64,000 nt of DNA from Indolivaga alginatilytica (lineage in GTDB: Bacteria > Bacteroidota > Bacteroidia > Bacteroidales > Dysgonomonadaceae). Under the pieces are notes generated by a model. The model had not been told where the DNA came from. It saw only the letters and a program-made list of their open reading frames with translations, and did not search any database. Shown piece by piece: positions 17,791 through 27,856 of this stretch. The translations under genes and the position numbers were made by a program. Each line of letters opens with the position of its first letter. Position 1 is the first letter of the stretch. The stretch is taken from positions 114,574-178,573 of the forward strand of contig NZ_QICL01000003.1 in the NCBI RefSeq assembly GCF_003201355.1, given 5' to 3'.

Positions 17791-19119
17791 ATGGAAATTT
17801 TAAAAGGAAGTAAAGAGTTTTTCCCAAATATCGGAAAAATCAAATTTGAAGGAAAAGAAAGTAAAAATCCACTGGCGTTTCGTTATTATGACGAAAAACA
17901 AATAGTAATGGGCAAGTCTATGAAAGACTGGATGCGTTTCGCTATGGCTTGGTGGCATACATTGTGTGCTGATGGCGGCGATCCGTTTGGCGGCCCCACT
18001 ATTCATCATCCTTGGAAAAACGGTGCTGATGCACTTAGCCGTGCTAAATATAAAATGGATGCAGGTTTTGAGTTCATGACTAAAATGGGCTTCGGTTTTT
18101 ATTGCTTCCACGATGTGGATTTAATTGAGCCGGGCAACAATTGGGTGGAGTACGAAAAAAATCTTCAGGCTATTGTAGAATACGCTAAAGAGAAACAAGC
18201 GGCTTCGGGTATCAAATTACTGTGGGGTACTGCCAATGTGTTCAGTAACGAACGCTATATGAATGGGGCGGCTACAAACCCTAATTTTGATGTGGTTGCA
18301 TGCGCAGGTACTCAAATCAAAAATGCGATTGATGCTACTATTGCTCTTGATGGTGCAAATTATGTATTCTGGGGAGGACGCGAAGGTTATATGAGCCTTT
18401 TGAATACAGATATGAGGCGTGAAAAAGATCACTTGGCTCGTATGCTTATTATGGCTCGTGACTATGCTCGTAAACAAGGTTTCAAAGGAACATTCCTTAT
18501 CGAGCCTAAACCAATGGAACCAACTAAACATCAATACGATTTTGATACTGAAACAGTAATTGGTTTTATCCGTCATTATGGTTTAGAGAATGATTTCAAA
18601 GTAAATATCGAAGTGAATCATGCTACATTGGCAGGACATACTTTCGAACACGAATTACAAGCAGCTGTTGATGCTGGTCTATTAGGTAGTATCGATGCTA
18701 ACCGTGGAGATAATCAAAACGGATGGGATACAGACCAATTCCCTATCGACTTGTATGAATTGGCTCAAGCGTGGTTAGTAATGCTTCCTGCGGGTGGTGT
18801 TGGTAACGGCGGTGTGAACTTCGATGCTAAAATTCGTCGTAACTCAACAGATGCCGAAGATTTGTTTATCGCTCATGTATCGGGTATGGATACATTTGCA
18901 CGTGGTTTGTTGATTGCTGCCGACGTACTTCAAAACTCAGATTATACAAAAATGCGTGAAGCTCGTTATGCTTCATTCAATGGCGGTAATGGTAAAGCAT
19001 TTGAAGATGGAAAACTGACTCTGGAAGATTTACGCACTATTGCTCATAAATCGGGCGAGCCTGCACAAATCAGTGGTAAGCAAGAGCTTTATGAAGCTAT
19101 TGTAAACATGCATATCTAA
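17791..19119 (+). CDS. xylA: Xylose isomerase
   Basis: Class II xylose isomerase of 442 residues; it converts D-xylose to D-xylulose with two divalent metals. Catalytic His107-Asp108 lie in FCFHDVD-type sequence (YCFHDVD). Metal-binding signatures are [31 protein letters not shown] and the Asp cluster [19 protein letters not shown] in two parts ([15 protein letters not shown]). Length is normal for the long class found in Bacteroidota. A hairpin follows before the transporter gene. Confidence 0.97.
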   Translation: MEILKGSKEFFPNIGKIKFEGKESKNPLAFRYYDEKQIVMGKSMKDWMRFAMAWWHTLCADGGDPFGGPTIHHPWKNGADALSRAKYKMDAGFEFMTKMGFGFYCFHDVDLIEPGNNWVEYEKNLQAIVEYAKEKQAASGIKLLWGTANVFSNERYMNGAATNPNFDVVACAGTQIKNAIDATIALDGANYVFWGGREGYMSLLNTDMRREKDHLARMLIMARDYARKQGFKGTFLIEPKPMEPTKHQYDFDTETVIGFIRHYGLENDFKVNIEVNHATLAGHTFEHELQAAVDAGLLGSIDANRGDNQNGWDTDQFPIDLYELAQAWLVMLPAGGVGNGGVNFDAKIRRNSTDAEDLFIAHVSGMDTFARGLLIAADVLQNSDYTKMREARYASFNGGNGKAFEDGKLTLEDLRTIAHKSGEPAQISGKQELYEAIVNMHI

Positions 19120-19132
19120 TAATGATTTAAAA

Positions 19133-19167
19133 TAAACAAGCAAGACCAAAGGAGTCTTGCTTGTTTA
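19133..19167 (+). terminator. Strong hairpin between xylA and xylE
   Basis: A 14-bp perfect stem (19133-19146 with 19154-19167) with a 7-base loop. The U-run after it is poor, so it may be a partial terminator or an mRNA-stabilising hairpin that lowers xylE expression relative to xylBA. Confidence 0.7.
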
Positions 19168-19201
19168 TAATAGTTTCTATATACCTTTTAATACCATTTT
19201 A

Positions 19202-20758
19202 ATGAAAAACGAAGCTAGTAAATCATATACCATCGGGCTAACTGTTATAGCTACTCTCGGAGGATTGCTTTTCGGATACGATACGGCAGTAATTTCGGGT
19301 ACGGTGGAATCTCTCCGTCATTTTTTTATTGATCCTATGGGTTTGCCAACCAATGAGGCAAACGCTATGGAAGGATTTGTTATTAGTAGTGCTTTGATCG
19401 GATGTATATTCGGAGCTGCTATTGCAGGATGGGTAAGTCAGCAATTTGGTCGTAAGAAGGCTTTATTTGCGGCAGCTATCCTCTTTTTGTTTGCTGCTAT
19501 AGGCTCAGCGTGGCCTGAAATAGGCTATCATATGCCCGATGTACAGGATCATACATTTGTGTACCATTTCGTTTTTTACCGTATCATCGGTGGAATAGGG
19601 GTTGGTATTGCTTCTATGGTATCTCCTATGTATATTGCCGAAATAGCTCCTCCTGAGAAACGAGGCAGCTTAGTCGCTCTCAATCAATTTGCCATTATAT
19701 TTGGTATGTTGGTTGTGTACTTTGTTAATTACTTTATAGCAAAACAAGGCGATACTCAATGGTTGCATGCAATGGGCTGGAGATGGATGTTTGCCTCATT
19801 GGCAATTCCTTCGGGTCTATTCTTTGTACTGTTGTTCTTTGCTCCTGAGACTCCAAGATGGTTGATAATGAAAGGGCATAAAGAAAAAGGTCTCGATATT
19901 CTGACTAAACTTGTTGGAGCTACTGCTGCCAAGAAAGAAATGGATGAAATCCAATATAGTTTTGACAAAGATGAAACAGCCTCATTAAAACCATATTATA
20001 AGTTTATGATGACATGGTTAGTTTTGTTCGTTGTCGGTCTTTTGGCTCTTTCCCTTGCGGGAGTACCAAGTGCTCTTGAAATATCAATGATCTGTAGTTT
20101 TATAATAGCTCTGTTTGTACCTATCCGTTCTTATGGATTCCTTATCATTATAACTGGGGTGTTACTTTCTGCTTTCCAGCAGTTTGTAGGAATCAATGTT
20201 GTGTTGTATTATGCTCCTGAGATTTTCAAGAGTATGGGATCGGGAACAGATTCGGCTTTGTTACAAACCATCATTGTCGGTATAATAAACTTGTCGTTTA
20301 CAGTATTGGCAATTATGACTGTGGATAAATTCGGTCGTAAACCCCTGTTGATTATTGGTGCATTGATTATGGCTGTATCTATGTTAGGATTGGGAACCTC
20401 ATTCTCTCAAAACCTGAATGGAACTTTGAAATTGATTTTTATGTTGACATACACTGCAGGGTTTGCCATGTCATGGGGACCTGTTTGCTGGGTTATGTTG
20501 TCTGAAATATTCCCGAACTCAGTACGATCGTCTGTGATGTCCATCGCAGTTGCTGCACAATGGGTGTCGAATTTTCTTATTTCGTGGACTTTCCCTATTA
20601 TGGATAAGAATGAAACTTTAGTAAGTACATTCAACCATGGATTTGCTTATTGGATATACGGTGCTATGTCTGTGCTGGCTGCTGTGTTTGTTTGGAAATT
20701 CCTTCCTGAAACAAAAGGTAAGACTTTAGAGGATATGGAACAGCTTTGGAAAAAATAA
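19202..20758 (+). CDS. xylE: D-xylose/proton symporter, MFS sugar porter
   Basis: Sugar-porter family MFS protein of 518 residues with 12 helices. Landmarks: GGLLFGYDTAVISG in helix 1, FGRKKAL between helices 2 and 3, RIIGGIGVG, PETPRWL after helix 6, FQQFVGINVVLYYAPEIF in helix 7, DKFGRKPLL, and the C-terminal PETKGKTLEDME. The ATG at 19202 is chosen because an upstream TTG falls inside the preceding hairpin and the sequence from the ATG runs directly into helix 1. Substrate xylose is inferred from context. Its stop codon TAA is the first triplet of a dispersed repeat. Confidence 0.92.
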   Translation: MKNEASKSYTIGLTVIATLGGLLFGYDTAVISGTVESLRHFFIDPMGLPTNEANAMEGFVISSALIGCIFGAAIAGWVSQQFGRKKALFAAAILFLFAAIGSAWPEIGYHMPDVQDHTFVYHFVFYRIIGGIGVGIASMVSPMYIAEIAPPEKRGSLVALNQFAIIFGMLVVYFVNYFIAKQGDTQWLHAMGWRWMFASLAIPSGLFFVLLFFAPETPRWLIMKGHKEKGLDILTKLVGATAAKKEMDEIQYSFDKDETASLKPYYKFMMTWLVLFVVGLLALSLAGVPSALEISMICSFIIALFVPIRSYGFLIIITGVLLSAFQQFVGINVVLYYAPEIFKSMGSGTDSALLQTIIVGIINLSFTVLAIMTVDKFGRKPLLIIGALIMAVSMLGLGTSFSQNLNGTLKLIFMLTYTAGFAMSWGPVCWVMLSEIFPNSVRSSVMSIAVAAQWVSNFLISWTFPIMDKNETLVSTFNHGFAYWIYGAMSVLAAVFVWKFLPETKGKTLEDMEQLWKK

Positions 20759-20800
20759 GGTCACAGACCTTTTTATTACTCAGGCGAGTATAGCGATTAA
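20756..20800 (+). repeat. Dispersed palindromic repeat after xylE
   Basis: Forward copy: TAAGGTCACAGACCTTTTTA then TTACTCAGGCGAGTATAGCG. The leading TAA is the xylE stop codon. Confidence 0.7.
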
Positions 20801-20805
20801 AAAAG

Positions 20806-20847
20806 AAACGGACGAAAAGCAATATTTAGCTTTTCGTCCGTTTTTTA
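20806..20847. terminator. Bidirectional terminator between xylE and queA
   Basis: A 15-bp perfect stem (20806-20820 with 20829-20843), 8-base loop, T-run on the + side and A-rich sequence before it, so it can serve both convergent genes. Confidence 0.88.
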
Positions 20848-20873
20848 TGATGTATGACAAAATGTCTTGTTTC

Positions 20874-21923
20874 TTAAAGAATTAGCATCGAGTCGCCATA
20901 AGTTCCGAAACGGTATTTCTCTTTTACAGCTTCTTCGTACAATTCCATTACTTTATCATATCCGCCAAATGCAGCAGTCATCATAAGTAGTGTTGATTGT
21001 GGAAGGTGTAAGTTTGTTACCATGGCATCAGCAATGTTAAACTCATAAGGAGGGAATATAAACTTGTTAGTCCATCCCTTGCTTGCTTTTAACTGATGGT
21101 CGGTACTTACGATCGTTTCTATAGCTCGCATAGATGATGTACCTACGGCACAGATCTTAGCCCCATTCGCTTTTGCTTTATTTACAATATCGGCAGCATG
21201 TTGTGTAACTTCCATTTGCTCCGAATCCATTTTGTGCTTGGTAAGGTCTTCTACATCAATTTCTCTGTAGTTGCCTAATCCTGAGTGCAAAGTGATATGA
21301 GCAAAATCAATCCCTTTTATTTCCATACGCTTCAGCAATTCACGGCTGAAGTGCATACCTGCCGCAGGAGCTACAACGGCACCTTCGTTTTTTGCAAATA
21401 TGGTTTGGTATCTGTGTTTGTCATCTTCTTCCTCCTGACGACCCAGATACTTAGGAATTGGTGTTTCTCCTAAAGAATAAAGAGCTGTCTTGAATTCTTC
21501 TGCCGGACCATCATATAAGAACCTTAGTGTACGTCCGCGTGAAGTTGTATTGTCAATTACTTCGGCTACCATCGAATCATCATCGCCAAAATACAATTTA
21601 TTGCCTATTCTTATTTTACGGGCGGGATCAACCAATACATCCCAAAGATGGAATTCTTCGTTGAGTTCACGTAATAAGAAAACCTCGATTTTTGCTCCTG
21701 TTTTCTCTTTATTGCCGTAAAGACGTGCAGGAAATACTTTCGTGTCGTTGAAAACAAAAACATCTTTATCATCGAAGTACTCAAGGATGTCCTTAAATTG
21801 CTTATGTTCGACTTGACCGGTCTTTCGGTCGAAAACTAACATTCGTGATTCATCTCTATTCTTGTTAGGATGACTAGCAATTAGTTCCTCTGGAAAATCG
21901 AATCTAAATTGTGAAAGTTTCAT
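20874..21923 (-). CDS. queA: tRNA preQ1(34) S-adenosylmethionine ribosyltransferase-isomerase
   Basis: 349 residues. It transfers and isomerises the ribosyl part of SAM to preQ1 at the tRNA wobble position, making epoxyqueuosine. Family features from the N-terminus: [33 protein letters not shown], a beta-rich insert, then [17 protein letters not shown] and [13 protein letters not shown]. Length and motifs are complete. The window also holds queD and queE at 42827-43751, so the organism probably makes queuosine de novo. Confidence 0.97.
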   Translation of the reverse strand: MKLSQFRFDFPEELIASHPNKNRDESRMLVFDRKTGQVEHKQFKDILEYFDDKDVFVFNDTKVFPARLYGNKEKTGAKIEVFLLRELNEEFHLWDVLVDPARKIRIGNKLYFGDDDSMVAEVIDNTTSRGRTLRFLYDGPAEEFKTALYSLGETPIPKYLGRQEEEDDKHRYQTIFAKNEGAVVAPAAGMHFSRELLKRMEIKGIDFAHITLHSGLGNYREIDVEDLTKHKMDSEQMEVTQHAADIVNKAKANGAKICAVGTSSMRAIETIVSTDHQLKASKGWTNKFIFPPYEFNIADAMVTNLHLPQSTLLMMTAAFGGYDKVMELYEEAVKEKYRFGTYGDSMLIL

Positions 21924-22234
21924 ATTTATATATCTGTTTATTTATTTCTTATTATTATTTATGCCTATCAAAGCTTTAAAATCTCTACCATAAAGACTCA
22001 TTAGTCGCAAAAAGTAAACAAAATAAGTAACAAAAGTTACTCGTAAATGAGTAATAAGTGTCACTTTTTTCACTTTCATAAGTGATTGTTAATCAAAAGA
22101 TACTGATAAAAAAGGTGACAAAAGTGACAAAAGTAACACTTTTTCTACTGTCTTATTATCTCTTTTTTTACTGTTTACTTTTTCCTGATTCGGGCAGACA
22201 CACAAGTCAGCCTCTACGGTATCCTGTCAGCTGT
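21924..22234. other. Gene-free region between queA and truB
   Basis: 311 bases with no convincing gene. It holds short direct repeats of AAAGTGACA (three units at 22112-22138) and an inverted partner around 22055-22076 (TGTCACTTTTTTCACTTT). Small reading frames across it are products of these repeats. No promoter could be fixed. Confidence 0.5.
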
Positions 22235-22915
22235 TTACTGATAGATAATATTATCTATATCTTCTGCCTTCATACATTGATCTAGAGTAACTTCTCCAAT
22301 CCGGGTACGTATAAGAGCTGTAAGATGTCCTCCTGATTGAAGTGCTTCACCAATATCTCGTGCCAAAGCTCTGATATAAGTGCCTTTACTGCATACTACG
22401 CGTATTTTAATACTGTCTTTGGCGAAATCGAGTAACTCTATCTCATCTATAACAAGTACTTTCGGTTTTAGTTCTACCTCTTCACCGTTACGTGCCAGAT
22501 TATAAGCTCTTTCACCGTTTACTTTGCAAGCCGAATATGCCGGGGGAATCTGCTCGATCCGTCCAACAAATGACTTAAGTGTTTCCTCGACCAGCTCTTT
22601 TGTTATATGCGCGGTCGGAAAGGTTTTATCTACTTCCGTTTCCAAATCGAAAGAAGGAGTAGTGGCGCCTAGTTTAATAGTAGCTACATATTCCTTTCCC
22701 TGATACTGGAAAGTCTCGATAAGTTTGGTCTTTTTTCCGGTACATATAATCATTACCCCTGTTGCCAAAGGGTCTAATGTTCCGGCATGACCAACTTTCA
22801 GTTTCTTTATATTCAAACCTCTACATAATTTACTACGCAATTTCCGTACCAAATCAAAAGATGTCCAGTTTAAAGGTTTATCTATATATATAATTTCTCC
22901 CGAAATGAAATCCAT
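22235..22915 (-). CDS. truB: tRNA pseudouridine(55) synthase
   Basis: 226 residues. It makes pseudouridine 55 in the T-loop of tRNAs. Motifs: YIDKPLNWTSFDLV, the catalytic segment HAGTLDPLATGVM with the nucleophilic Asp, YVATIKLGATTPSFD, PPAYSACKVNGERAY and the C-terminal SKGTYIRALARDIG. It lacks the extra C-terminal PUA extension of some bacteria, which is normal for the phylum. It starts the minus-strand stretch that continues from uppP, 156 bases upstream of it in transcription. Confidence 0.96.
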   Translation of the reverse strand: MDFISGEIIYIDKPLNWTSFDLVRKLRSKLCRGLNIKKLKVGHAGTLDPLATGVMIICTGKKTKLIETFQYQGKEYVATIKLGATTPSFDLETEVDKTFPTAHITKELVEETLKSFVGRIEQIPPAYSACKVNGERAYNLARNGEEVELKPKVLVIDEIELLDFAKDSIKIRVVCSKGTYIRALARDIGEALQSGGHLTALIRTRIGEVTLDQCMKAEDIDNIIYQ

Positions 22916-22974
22916 CTGTTTTTTTATAATAGCAAGTATTTAATGATCTTTTTAAATTTACGAGCCTCAAAGTT

Positions 22975-23040
22975 TGTTTACTCATATACCTGTTAACTAT
23001 TTTTATACTTGCCAAAGCAATAAATAGGTCTGTGACCTTA
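22975..23040 (-). repeat. Dispersed palindromic repeat, first of a tandem pair
   Basis: Reverse copy. The core unit 23008-23040 reads CTTGCCAAAGCAATAAATAG then GTCTGTGACCTTA, preceded by tail-like TTAACTATTTTTATA. Confidence 0.72.
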
Positions 23041-23074
23041 CTTGCCAAAGTAATAAATAGGGTCTGTGACCTTA
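23041..23074 (-). repeat. Dispersed palindromic repeat, second of a tandem pair
   Basis: Head-to-tail with the previous copy, differing by one substitution and one inserted G. Its last triplet TTA is, on the minus strand, the TAA stop of uppP. Confidence 0.75.
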
Positions 23075-23866
23075 TAGAATATTCAGGTCGTGACCTGTAA
23101 GTAAGTAAATAAGAATTCCTAGTCCTAAAACGATTCTGTACCAGCCAAATAGCTTGAATCCGTATTTGGTTACATAGCCGATAAAGAATTTAATGGCTAG
23201 CATAGCTACAACAAATGCAACTAAATTACCAATGATTAAGGTTGACATATTGTCTTGTAGAATCTGAGCCCCGTCAGGTTGCATCAGTAGCTTTAGTAAT
23301 TTATATCCTGTTGCCGCTGCCATAGTAGGCACTGCAAGAAAGAAAGAAAATTCGGCAGCCGATTTACGTGTCAGTTTTTGACTCATACCTCCGACAATAG
23401 TTGACATTGAGCGGGATACGCCGGGAATCATAGCAATACATTGGAAACATCCAATAATAAATGCATTCTTATAGGTGATTTCTTTGTCCTTGTCGGGAGA
23501 GTTAAACCATTTATCAACGAATAGCATAACAATACCTCCTAAAACCAAAGTTGTAGCTACTACATATACGTTTTCGAGCATATCATCAATAACATCATTG
23601 AATAAAAGCCCCAAAATAGCAGCAGGTATAAATCCGATTAATAATTTAATGTAGAAATCCCACGATTGGAAGAAACGTTTCCAATAAAGAACTAATACAG
23701 ATAATATGGCTCCGAATTGGATGATAACTGTAAATGCTTTAACGAAATCGGTACTCTCGATGCCTAATAGCTTCTCAGCTATAATCATGTGACCGGTCGA
23801 TGATATTGGTAGAAACTCTGTAAGCCCTTCTACAATGGCTATAATAATAGTCTGTAGTGTATCCAT
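23072..23866 (-). CDS. uppP: Undecaprenyl-diphosphatase (BacA family)
   Basis: Inner-membrane enzyme of 264 residues that dephosphorylates undecaprenyl pyrophosphate, recycling the carrier for peptidoglycan and other surface glycans. Signature motifs are [15 protein letters not shown] near the N-terminus and [14 protein letters not shown] in the middle; about eight hydrophobic helices. It follows the DUF3098 gene by 44 bases and the stop codon lies within a dispersed repeat. Confidence 0.96.
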   Translation of the reverse strand: MDTLQTIIIAIVEGLTEFLPISSTGHMIIAEKLLGIESTDFVKAFTVIIQFGAILSVLVLYWKRFFQSWDFYIKLLIGFIPAAILGLLFNDVIDDMLENVYVVATTLVLGGIVMLFVDKWFNSPDKDKEITYKNAFIIGCFQCIAMIPGVSRSMSTIVGGMSQKLTRKSAAEFSFFLAVPTMAAATGYKLLKLLMQPDGAQILQDNMSTLIIGNLVAFVVAMLAIKFFIGYVTKYGFKLFGWYRIVLGLGILIYLLTGHDLNIL

Positions 23867-23910
23867 TCTTTAAATAGTACGTTTTATTTTATATTTTCCG
23901 GTGTGTTATG

Positions 23911-24174
23911 TTATGCTTTGGGGGAATCCTGAGCTAAAGAATCGTCTTTTTGCTTGTTCGGGTATAATATTCCGACTATCATCAGTAAGAAACCAAAAAA
24001 AGAAAACATGGGACCTGCAACAATACGTCGCGTGCTAAAAATATCAGGTTGAAAACCGCTTTCGATACTGGTTGACGAGCCTGTCATTAATAAAAAACCA
24101 ATCATAATAATCGCAAACGATGCTGCACATATTATGTAATTAAGTTTGCCTAATGCAAAATTTTTCTTTTCCAT
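23911..24174 (-). CDS. DUF3098 small membrane protein
   Basis: 87 residues with two hydrophobic helices (about 12-33 and 50-70) around the family signature TRRIVAGPMFSFFGFLLMIVGI. The family is typical of Bacteroidota and is regularly found between ftsX and uppP, as here. Function unknown, but the context points to the cell envelope or division. Confidence 0.9.
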   Translation of the reverse strand: MEKKNFALGKLNYIICAASFAIIMIGFLLMTGSSTSIESGFQPDIFSTRRIVAGPMFSFFGFLLMIVGILYPNKQKDDSLAQDSPKA

Positions 24175-24224
24175 CTTCTTTTTTAGTTTACTCGTTTTAC
24201 TTGCCCACTTGTTTACTTTTTATA

Positions 24225-25103
24225 TTAAGCGTGATACAAGTTATTTGTATTCATATTTAAATATCGGTTTACTGCCGATGTGGTTGCCAAAAGCGGAAGG
24301 ATTATACCTAATGCCAAAACAACAACATAGAGGATAACCAGATTCTGCATCCTTATTATCGAGATGATTTCAGGAAACTCTTTAGCCAGCATATATATCA
24401 ATGCAGTGATTCCGATATTTGCGATGATAGCAGCTATCACACCATATACTATTGCTTTAATGACAAAAGGTTTACGAATAAAACCATTTGTGGCACCAAC
24501 CAATTGCATGGTGTTTATTAAAAAACGTTTGGCATAAATGTTAAGCCGGATAGTGTTTCTGATAAGAGTGAATGATATAAACATCAATATAACGGCTAGT
24601 ATCAATAATCCTGTTCCTACCTTCGATAGGTTCGAGTTGATCATCTCTATCGTATCTTCGCTATATAAGAAACTCTTTACAATTTTTTGTCCTTTAAGGC
24701 TTTTCTCAACCACCTTGATGCTGTCGATATTGGCATATTCGGATTTTAGAGTAATGTCAAAATAATTTGATGCCGGTGTATATCCCAGTATTTCTTCAGG
24801 GTCACCGCCTAACTCTTCTATCAGTTCCTTTTTAATTTCATCTTTACTGATGAAGGTTACCGATTTTATATAAGGCTTGGCATTAAGCTGTTTTTGAAGT
24901 TTTGCAGCGGCGGCATCTGTTGTGTCGTCTGATAACTCTATCGTTATACTGAGGTTCTCTTTTATAAATGATGAGATTTCGCGTCCCATAACTCCTACAA
25001 AAAAAGTCAATCCCAGTAAAAATAAAACTAAGGTAATACTTACAGTTGTAGTTACACCGGTTCCAAATAGAGATGTAGTCTTTAGTTGACGATTTTTTGA
25101 CAT
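24225..25103 (-). CDS. ftsX: Cell division permease-like protein FtsX
   Basis: 292 residues with the FtsX layout: short cytoplasmic N-terminus, helix 1 (about 17-40), a periplasmic domain with SITIELSDD and KEELIEELGGDPEEILGY, then three helices with the FtsX core in the C-terminal half. With FtsE it forms an ABC-type complex that activates peptidoglycan hydrolases at the septum. ftsE is not next to it. It heads the ftsX-DUF3098-uppP-truB group. Confidence 0.92.
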   Translation of the reverse strand: MSKNRQLKTTSLFGTGVTTTVSITLVLFLLGLTFFVGVMGREISSFIKENLSITIELSDDTTDAAAAKLQKQLNAKPYIKSVTFISKDEIKKELIEELGGDPEEILGYTPASNYFDITLKSEYANIDSIKVVEKSLKGQKIVKSFLYSEDTIEMINSNLSKVGTGLLILAVILMFISFTLIRNTIRLNIYAKRFLINTMQLVGATNGFIRKPFVIKAIVYGVIAAIIANIGITALIYMLAKEFPEIISIIRMQNLVILYVVVLALGIILPLLATTSAVNRYLNMNTNNLYHA

Positions 25104-25426
25104 AAAATATTTACTCTGCTTTTATTTTTGTATCTTCGATATGAGTGATTTAGATACTTCACGCCTTAATTTGGTGCAAAGAAACAAAATATAATGCTGT
25201 TTTGTAGCATTTTTTATGTTTTTTAATTATAAAAATCCAGAATACCGGGTAATATGATTATTAGAATGTCTTAATTTTGCCGATCAATATCTCGATTTTA
25301 TTATAGCTAGAACAAACCCTCTTGGCTGATTGTTTTCATATATGTGTAATCTTTTATATATTCGCATATATAATAGAAAGGGTTTATTATTAAAAATATC
25401 AATTGTACTAAAGGATTAAATATAAA
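25104..25426. other. Divergent promoter region between ftsX and sufB
   Basis: 323 bases without a gene. On the + strand TAATTTTG at 25272-25279 is a possible -7 box for sufB with a leader of about 140 nt. On the minus strand TTTGCACC-type sequence near 25180 may belong to an ftsX promoter. Neither has a clear -33 box. Confidence 0.4.
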
Positions 25427-26875
25427 ATGCAAGAAGATCAAGATACAATATTGGATGAGATAACATCCGGTGATTATAAATATGGTTTCGTAACCGATAT
25501 AGAAAACGAATCCATTGGTAAGGGTTTGAATGAAGATGTGATCAGGCTGATTTCATCTAAAAAAAATGAACCCGAATGGTTGTTGGAATACAGACTGAAT
25601 GCTTACAGACATTGGCTTACAATGAAAATGCCTGAATGGGCACAGTTAGATATTCCTGAGATTAACTATCAGGATGTAATTTATTATTCGGCTCCAAAAC
25701 AAAAAATAGCTCCCGAAAGTTTAGATCAGGTAGACCCCGAATTATTGAAGACATTCGATAAATTAGGTATTTCTATAAACGAGCAAAAAAAATTAGTAGG
25801 AATGGCTGTGGATGTTGTAATGGACAGCGTTTCAGTAAAAACGACATTCAGGGATGTATTGTCCGAAAAAGGAATTATCTTTTGTTCTTTCGGTGAAGCC
25901 GTGCAGGAATATCCTGACTTGGTTAAGAAGTACTTAGGGACGGTTGTTCCATCCAAGGATAATTATTTTGCGGCTTTAAACTCGGCTGTATTTAGTGACG
26001 GTTCGTTCGCTTATATTCCAAAGGGAGTTCGTTGCCCGATGGAGCTTTCGACTTACTTCCGTATCAATGCAGCTAATACAGGTCAGTTCGAAAGAACTTT
26101 ACTTGTTGCCGATGACGATTCGTATGTGAGTTACCTGGAAGGCTGTACTGCTCCTATGAGGGACGAAAACCAGCTGCATGCTGCTATTGTTGAGATAGTT
26201 GCTATGGATCGTGCAGAAGTGAAATATTCGACTGTTCAAAACTGGTATCCGGGTGATAAAGAGGGTAAAGGCGGTATCTACAACTTTGTAACTAAACGTG
26301 GAATCTGTAAAGGAGAATCATCTAAAATATCGTGGACTCAGGTTGAAACAGGTTCAGCTATAACATGGAAGTACCCGTCTTGTATATTGGTCGGAGATAA
26401 CTCAAGCGGAGAATTCTACTCGGTTGCAGTTACTAACCATCATCAGCAAGCAGATACAGGAACGAAGATGATTCACATTGGTAAAAATACCCGAAGCCGT
26501 ATTGTTTCTAAAGGTATCTCGGCAGGACAAAGTCAGAACTCTTATAGAGGATTGGTAAAGGTGTCTCCAAAGGCTGAGAATGCCCGTAATCACTCACAAT
26601 GTGATAGTTTATTGCTCGGTGATAGATGCGGTGCCCATACATTTCCGTATTCCGAAATAGCTAACTCTTCAGCTATTATAGAACACGAGGCTACAACTTC
26701 CAAGATTAGCGAAGATCAGGTTTTTTATTGTAATCAACGAGGTATAGCCACCGAAGATGCAGTAGGATTGATTGTAAACGGTTATGCAAAAGAAGTTATG
26801 CAAAAACTTCCTATGGAATTTGCGGTAGAAGCTCAGAAATTACTCCAAATTAGTTTAGAGGGTAGCGTCGGTTGA
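25427..26875 (+). CDS. sufB: Fe-S cluster assembly protein SufB
   Basis: 482 residues, full length. SufB is the scaffold of the SUF iron-sulfur assembly complex SufBC2D in the cytoplasm. Family sequence is clear throughout, including [29 protein letters not shown] with a conserved Cys, [21 protein letters not shown] in two parts, and the C-terminal [14 protein letters not shown]. It ends at a strong terminator, and no sufC, sufD or sufS lies beside it, which is unusual. Confidence 0.96.
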   Translation: MQEDQDTILDEITSGDYKYGFVTDIENESIGKGLNEDVIRLISSKKNEPEWLLEYRLNAYRHWLTMKMPEWAQLDIPEINYQDVIYYSAPKQKIAPESLDQVDPELLKTFDKLGISINEQKKLVGMAVDVVMDSVSVKTTFRDVLSEKGIIFCSFGEAVQEYPDLVKKYLGTVVPSKDNYFAALNSAVFSDGSFAYIPKGVRCPMELSTYFRINAANTGQFERTLLVADDDSYVSYLEGCTAPMRDENQLHAAIVEIVAMDRAEVKYSTVQNWYPGDKEGKGGIYNFVTKRGICKGESSKISWTQVETGSAITWKYPSCILVGDNSSGEFYSVAVTNHHQQADTGTKMIHIGKNTRSRIVSKGISAGQSQNSYRGLVKVSPKAENARNHSQCDSLLLGDRCGAHTFPYSEIANSSAIIEHEATTSKISEDQVFYCNQRGIATEDAVGLIVNGYAKEVMQKLPMEFAVEAQKLLQISLEGSVG

Positions 26876-26901
26876 TCGAAATAATTTATACTATATAAAT
26901 G

Positions 26902-26937
26902 AAAAGAGTATTTCAATTAGAAATACTCTTTTTTTTG
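26902..26937 (+). terminator. Rho-independent terminator of sufB
   Basis: A 12-bp perfect stem (26902-26913 with 26921-26932), 7-base loop and a T-run. Confidence 0.9.
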
Positions 26938-26939
26938 CT

Positions 26940-27000
26940 TTGTAGGGGCGTATTGCATACGCTCTAAAAAATTACGGGCGTATGCAATACGCCCCTACAA
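26940..27000. repeat. Perfect 23-bp inverted repeat next to tyrA
   Basis: Arms 26940-26962 and 26978-27000 are perfect reverse complements with a 15-base A-rich loop; the outer part is TTGTAGGGGC/GCCCCTACAA. The repeat touches the tyrA stop codon. A relative with the same TGTAGGGG ends lies at 30800-30860. Such TGTAGGGGC palindromes are frequent in several bacterial genomes as small non-autonomous repeats. It may also help end transcription from both sides. Confidence 0.85.
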
Positions 27001-27774
27001 CTATTCTATATTTTTTCTCACTTTCGTTAAGAATTCTAACATTTCACCGGCATCTTTCTTTTCGATGATTGAAAGCAATTGTCCCAGTTCTTCTCTTATC
27101 TGTTCCACTTGTTGTGGAGTATATGGGTTGAATAAAATCTCAGTCAAAAGGAAATCGTCTTCCGACAAAAGACCTTTGGCAATATCCATGTGTCTTTTGA
27201 AAGTAGTTCCTGGAGCTTCCTGATGTTTCATAACCGAGGCAAATACCAGAGTTGAAGCAAAAGGTATAGATAGCGAATAGGCTATCGTTTGATCATGCTC
27301 ATCGAAGCTGTATTCAAATACTTGAAGGTGTAGGCTTCTGTATAAATCCAGAAAGAACTCTTTACCCTTTTCCGATGATTCTGATATAACAATGGCACTT
27401 TGGGTGCTAAGGTTCCGCAGATCGGCAAAGGTAGGTCCGAACATAGGGTGTGAAGAGGCAAAAGGTTGTTTTATGGATGCGTAAAATTCCTGTAAGCCTG
27501 TTTTTACCGATGCTATATCCGAGATAATACAAGTTTCGCTAATGTATGGCAGAATAGTTTTGAATGCATCAATAGTATATTTTACGGTTGCCGCATTGAT
27601 AACTAACTCCGGATTGAATTCCGAAATTTCTTTCGGATCACTCATCCTTACCACATTGTAAGCGAATTTTAATCGATCGGGGTTTGTGTCAAATATCGCA
27701 ACCTCATGATTGGAACTCAGTACATCAGAAAAGAAAGATCCCATCTTTCCTGCACCTAATATTAATATTTTCAT
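27001..27774 (-). CDS. tyrA: Prephenate dehydrogenase
   Basis: 257 residues; oxidises and decarboxylates prephenate to 4-hydroxyphenylpyruvate for tyrosine. An NAD-binding motif GAGKMG lies at residues 7-12, SDIASVKTGLQEFY and SSHPMFGPTF give the conserved prephenate-binding part, and the C-terminal half is helical. No ACT domain is present. It is the last gene of the Phe/Tyr operon, 82 bases after the DAHP synthase gene. Confidence 0.9.
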   Translation of the reverse strand: MKILILGAGKMGSFFSDVLSSNHEVAIFDTNPDRLKFAYNVVRMSDPKEISEFNPELVINAATVKYTIDAFKTILPYISETCIISDIASVKTGLQEFYASIKQPFASSHPMFGPTFADLRNLSTQSAIVISESSEKGKEFFLDLYRSLHLQVFEYSFDEHDQTIAYSLSIPFASTLVFASVMKHQEAPGTTFKRHMDIAKGLLSEDDFLLTEILFNPYTPQQVEQIREELGQLLSIIEKKDAGEMLEFLTKVRKNIE

Positions 27775-27856
27775 AACTGTGTATTATAAAATATAGCCAG
27801 TTGTTTATTGATTTATCAACTGGCTATTTAATTTTTATAAAGAGGTCTTCCGACTT

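Noticed and set aside
22082-22285. Small + strand gene with repeated KVT units
   Set aside because: Its sequence comes from the AAAGTGACA repeats and it runs into the 3' end of truB on the other strand.
20756-23074. CRISPR array from the repeated GGTCTGTGACC words
   Set aside because: The words are scattered across 50 kb in both orientations, not regularly spaced with unique spacers.
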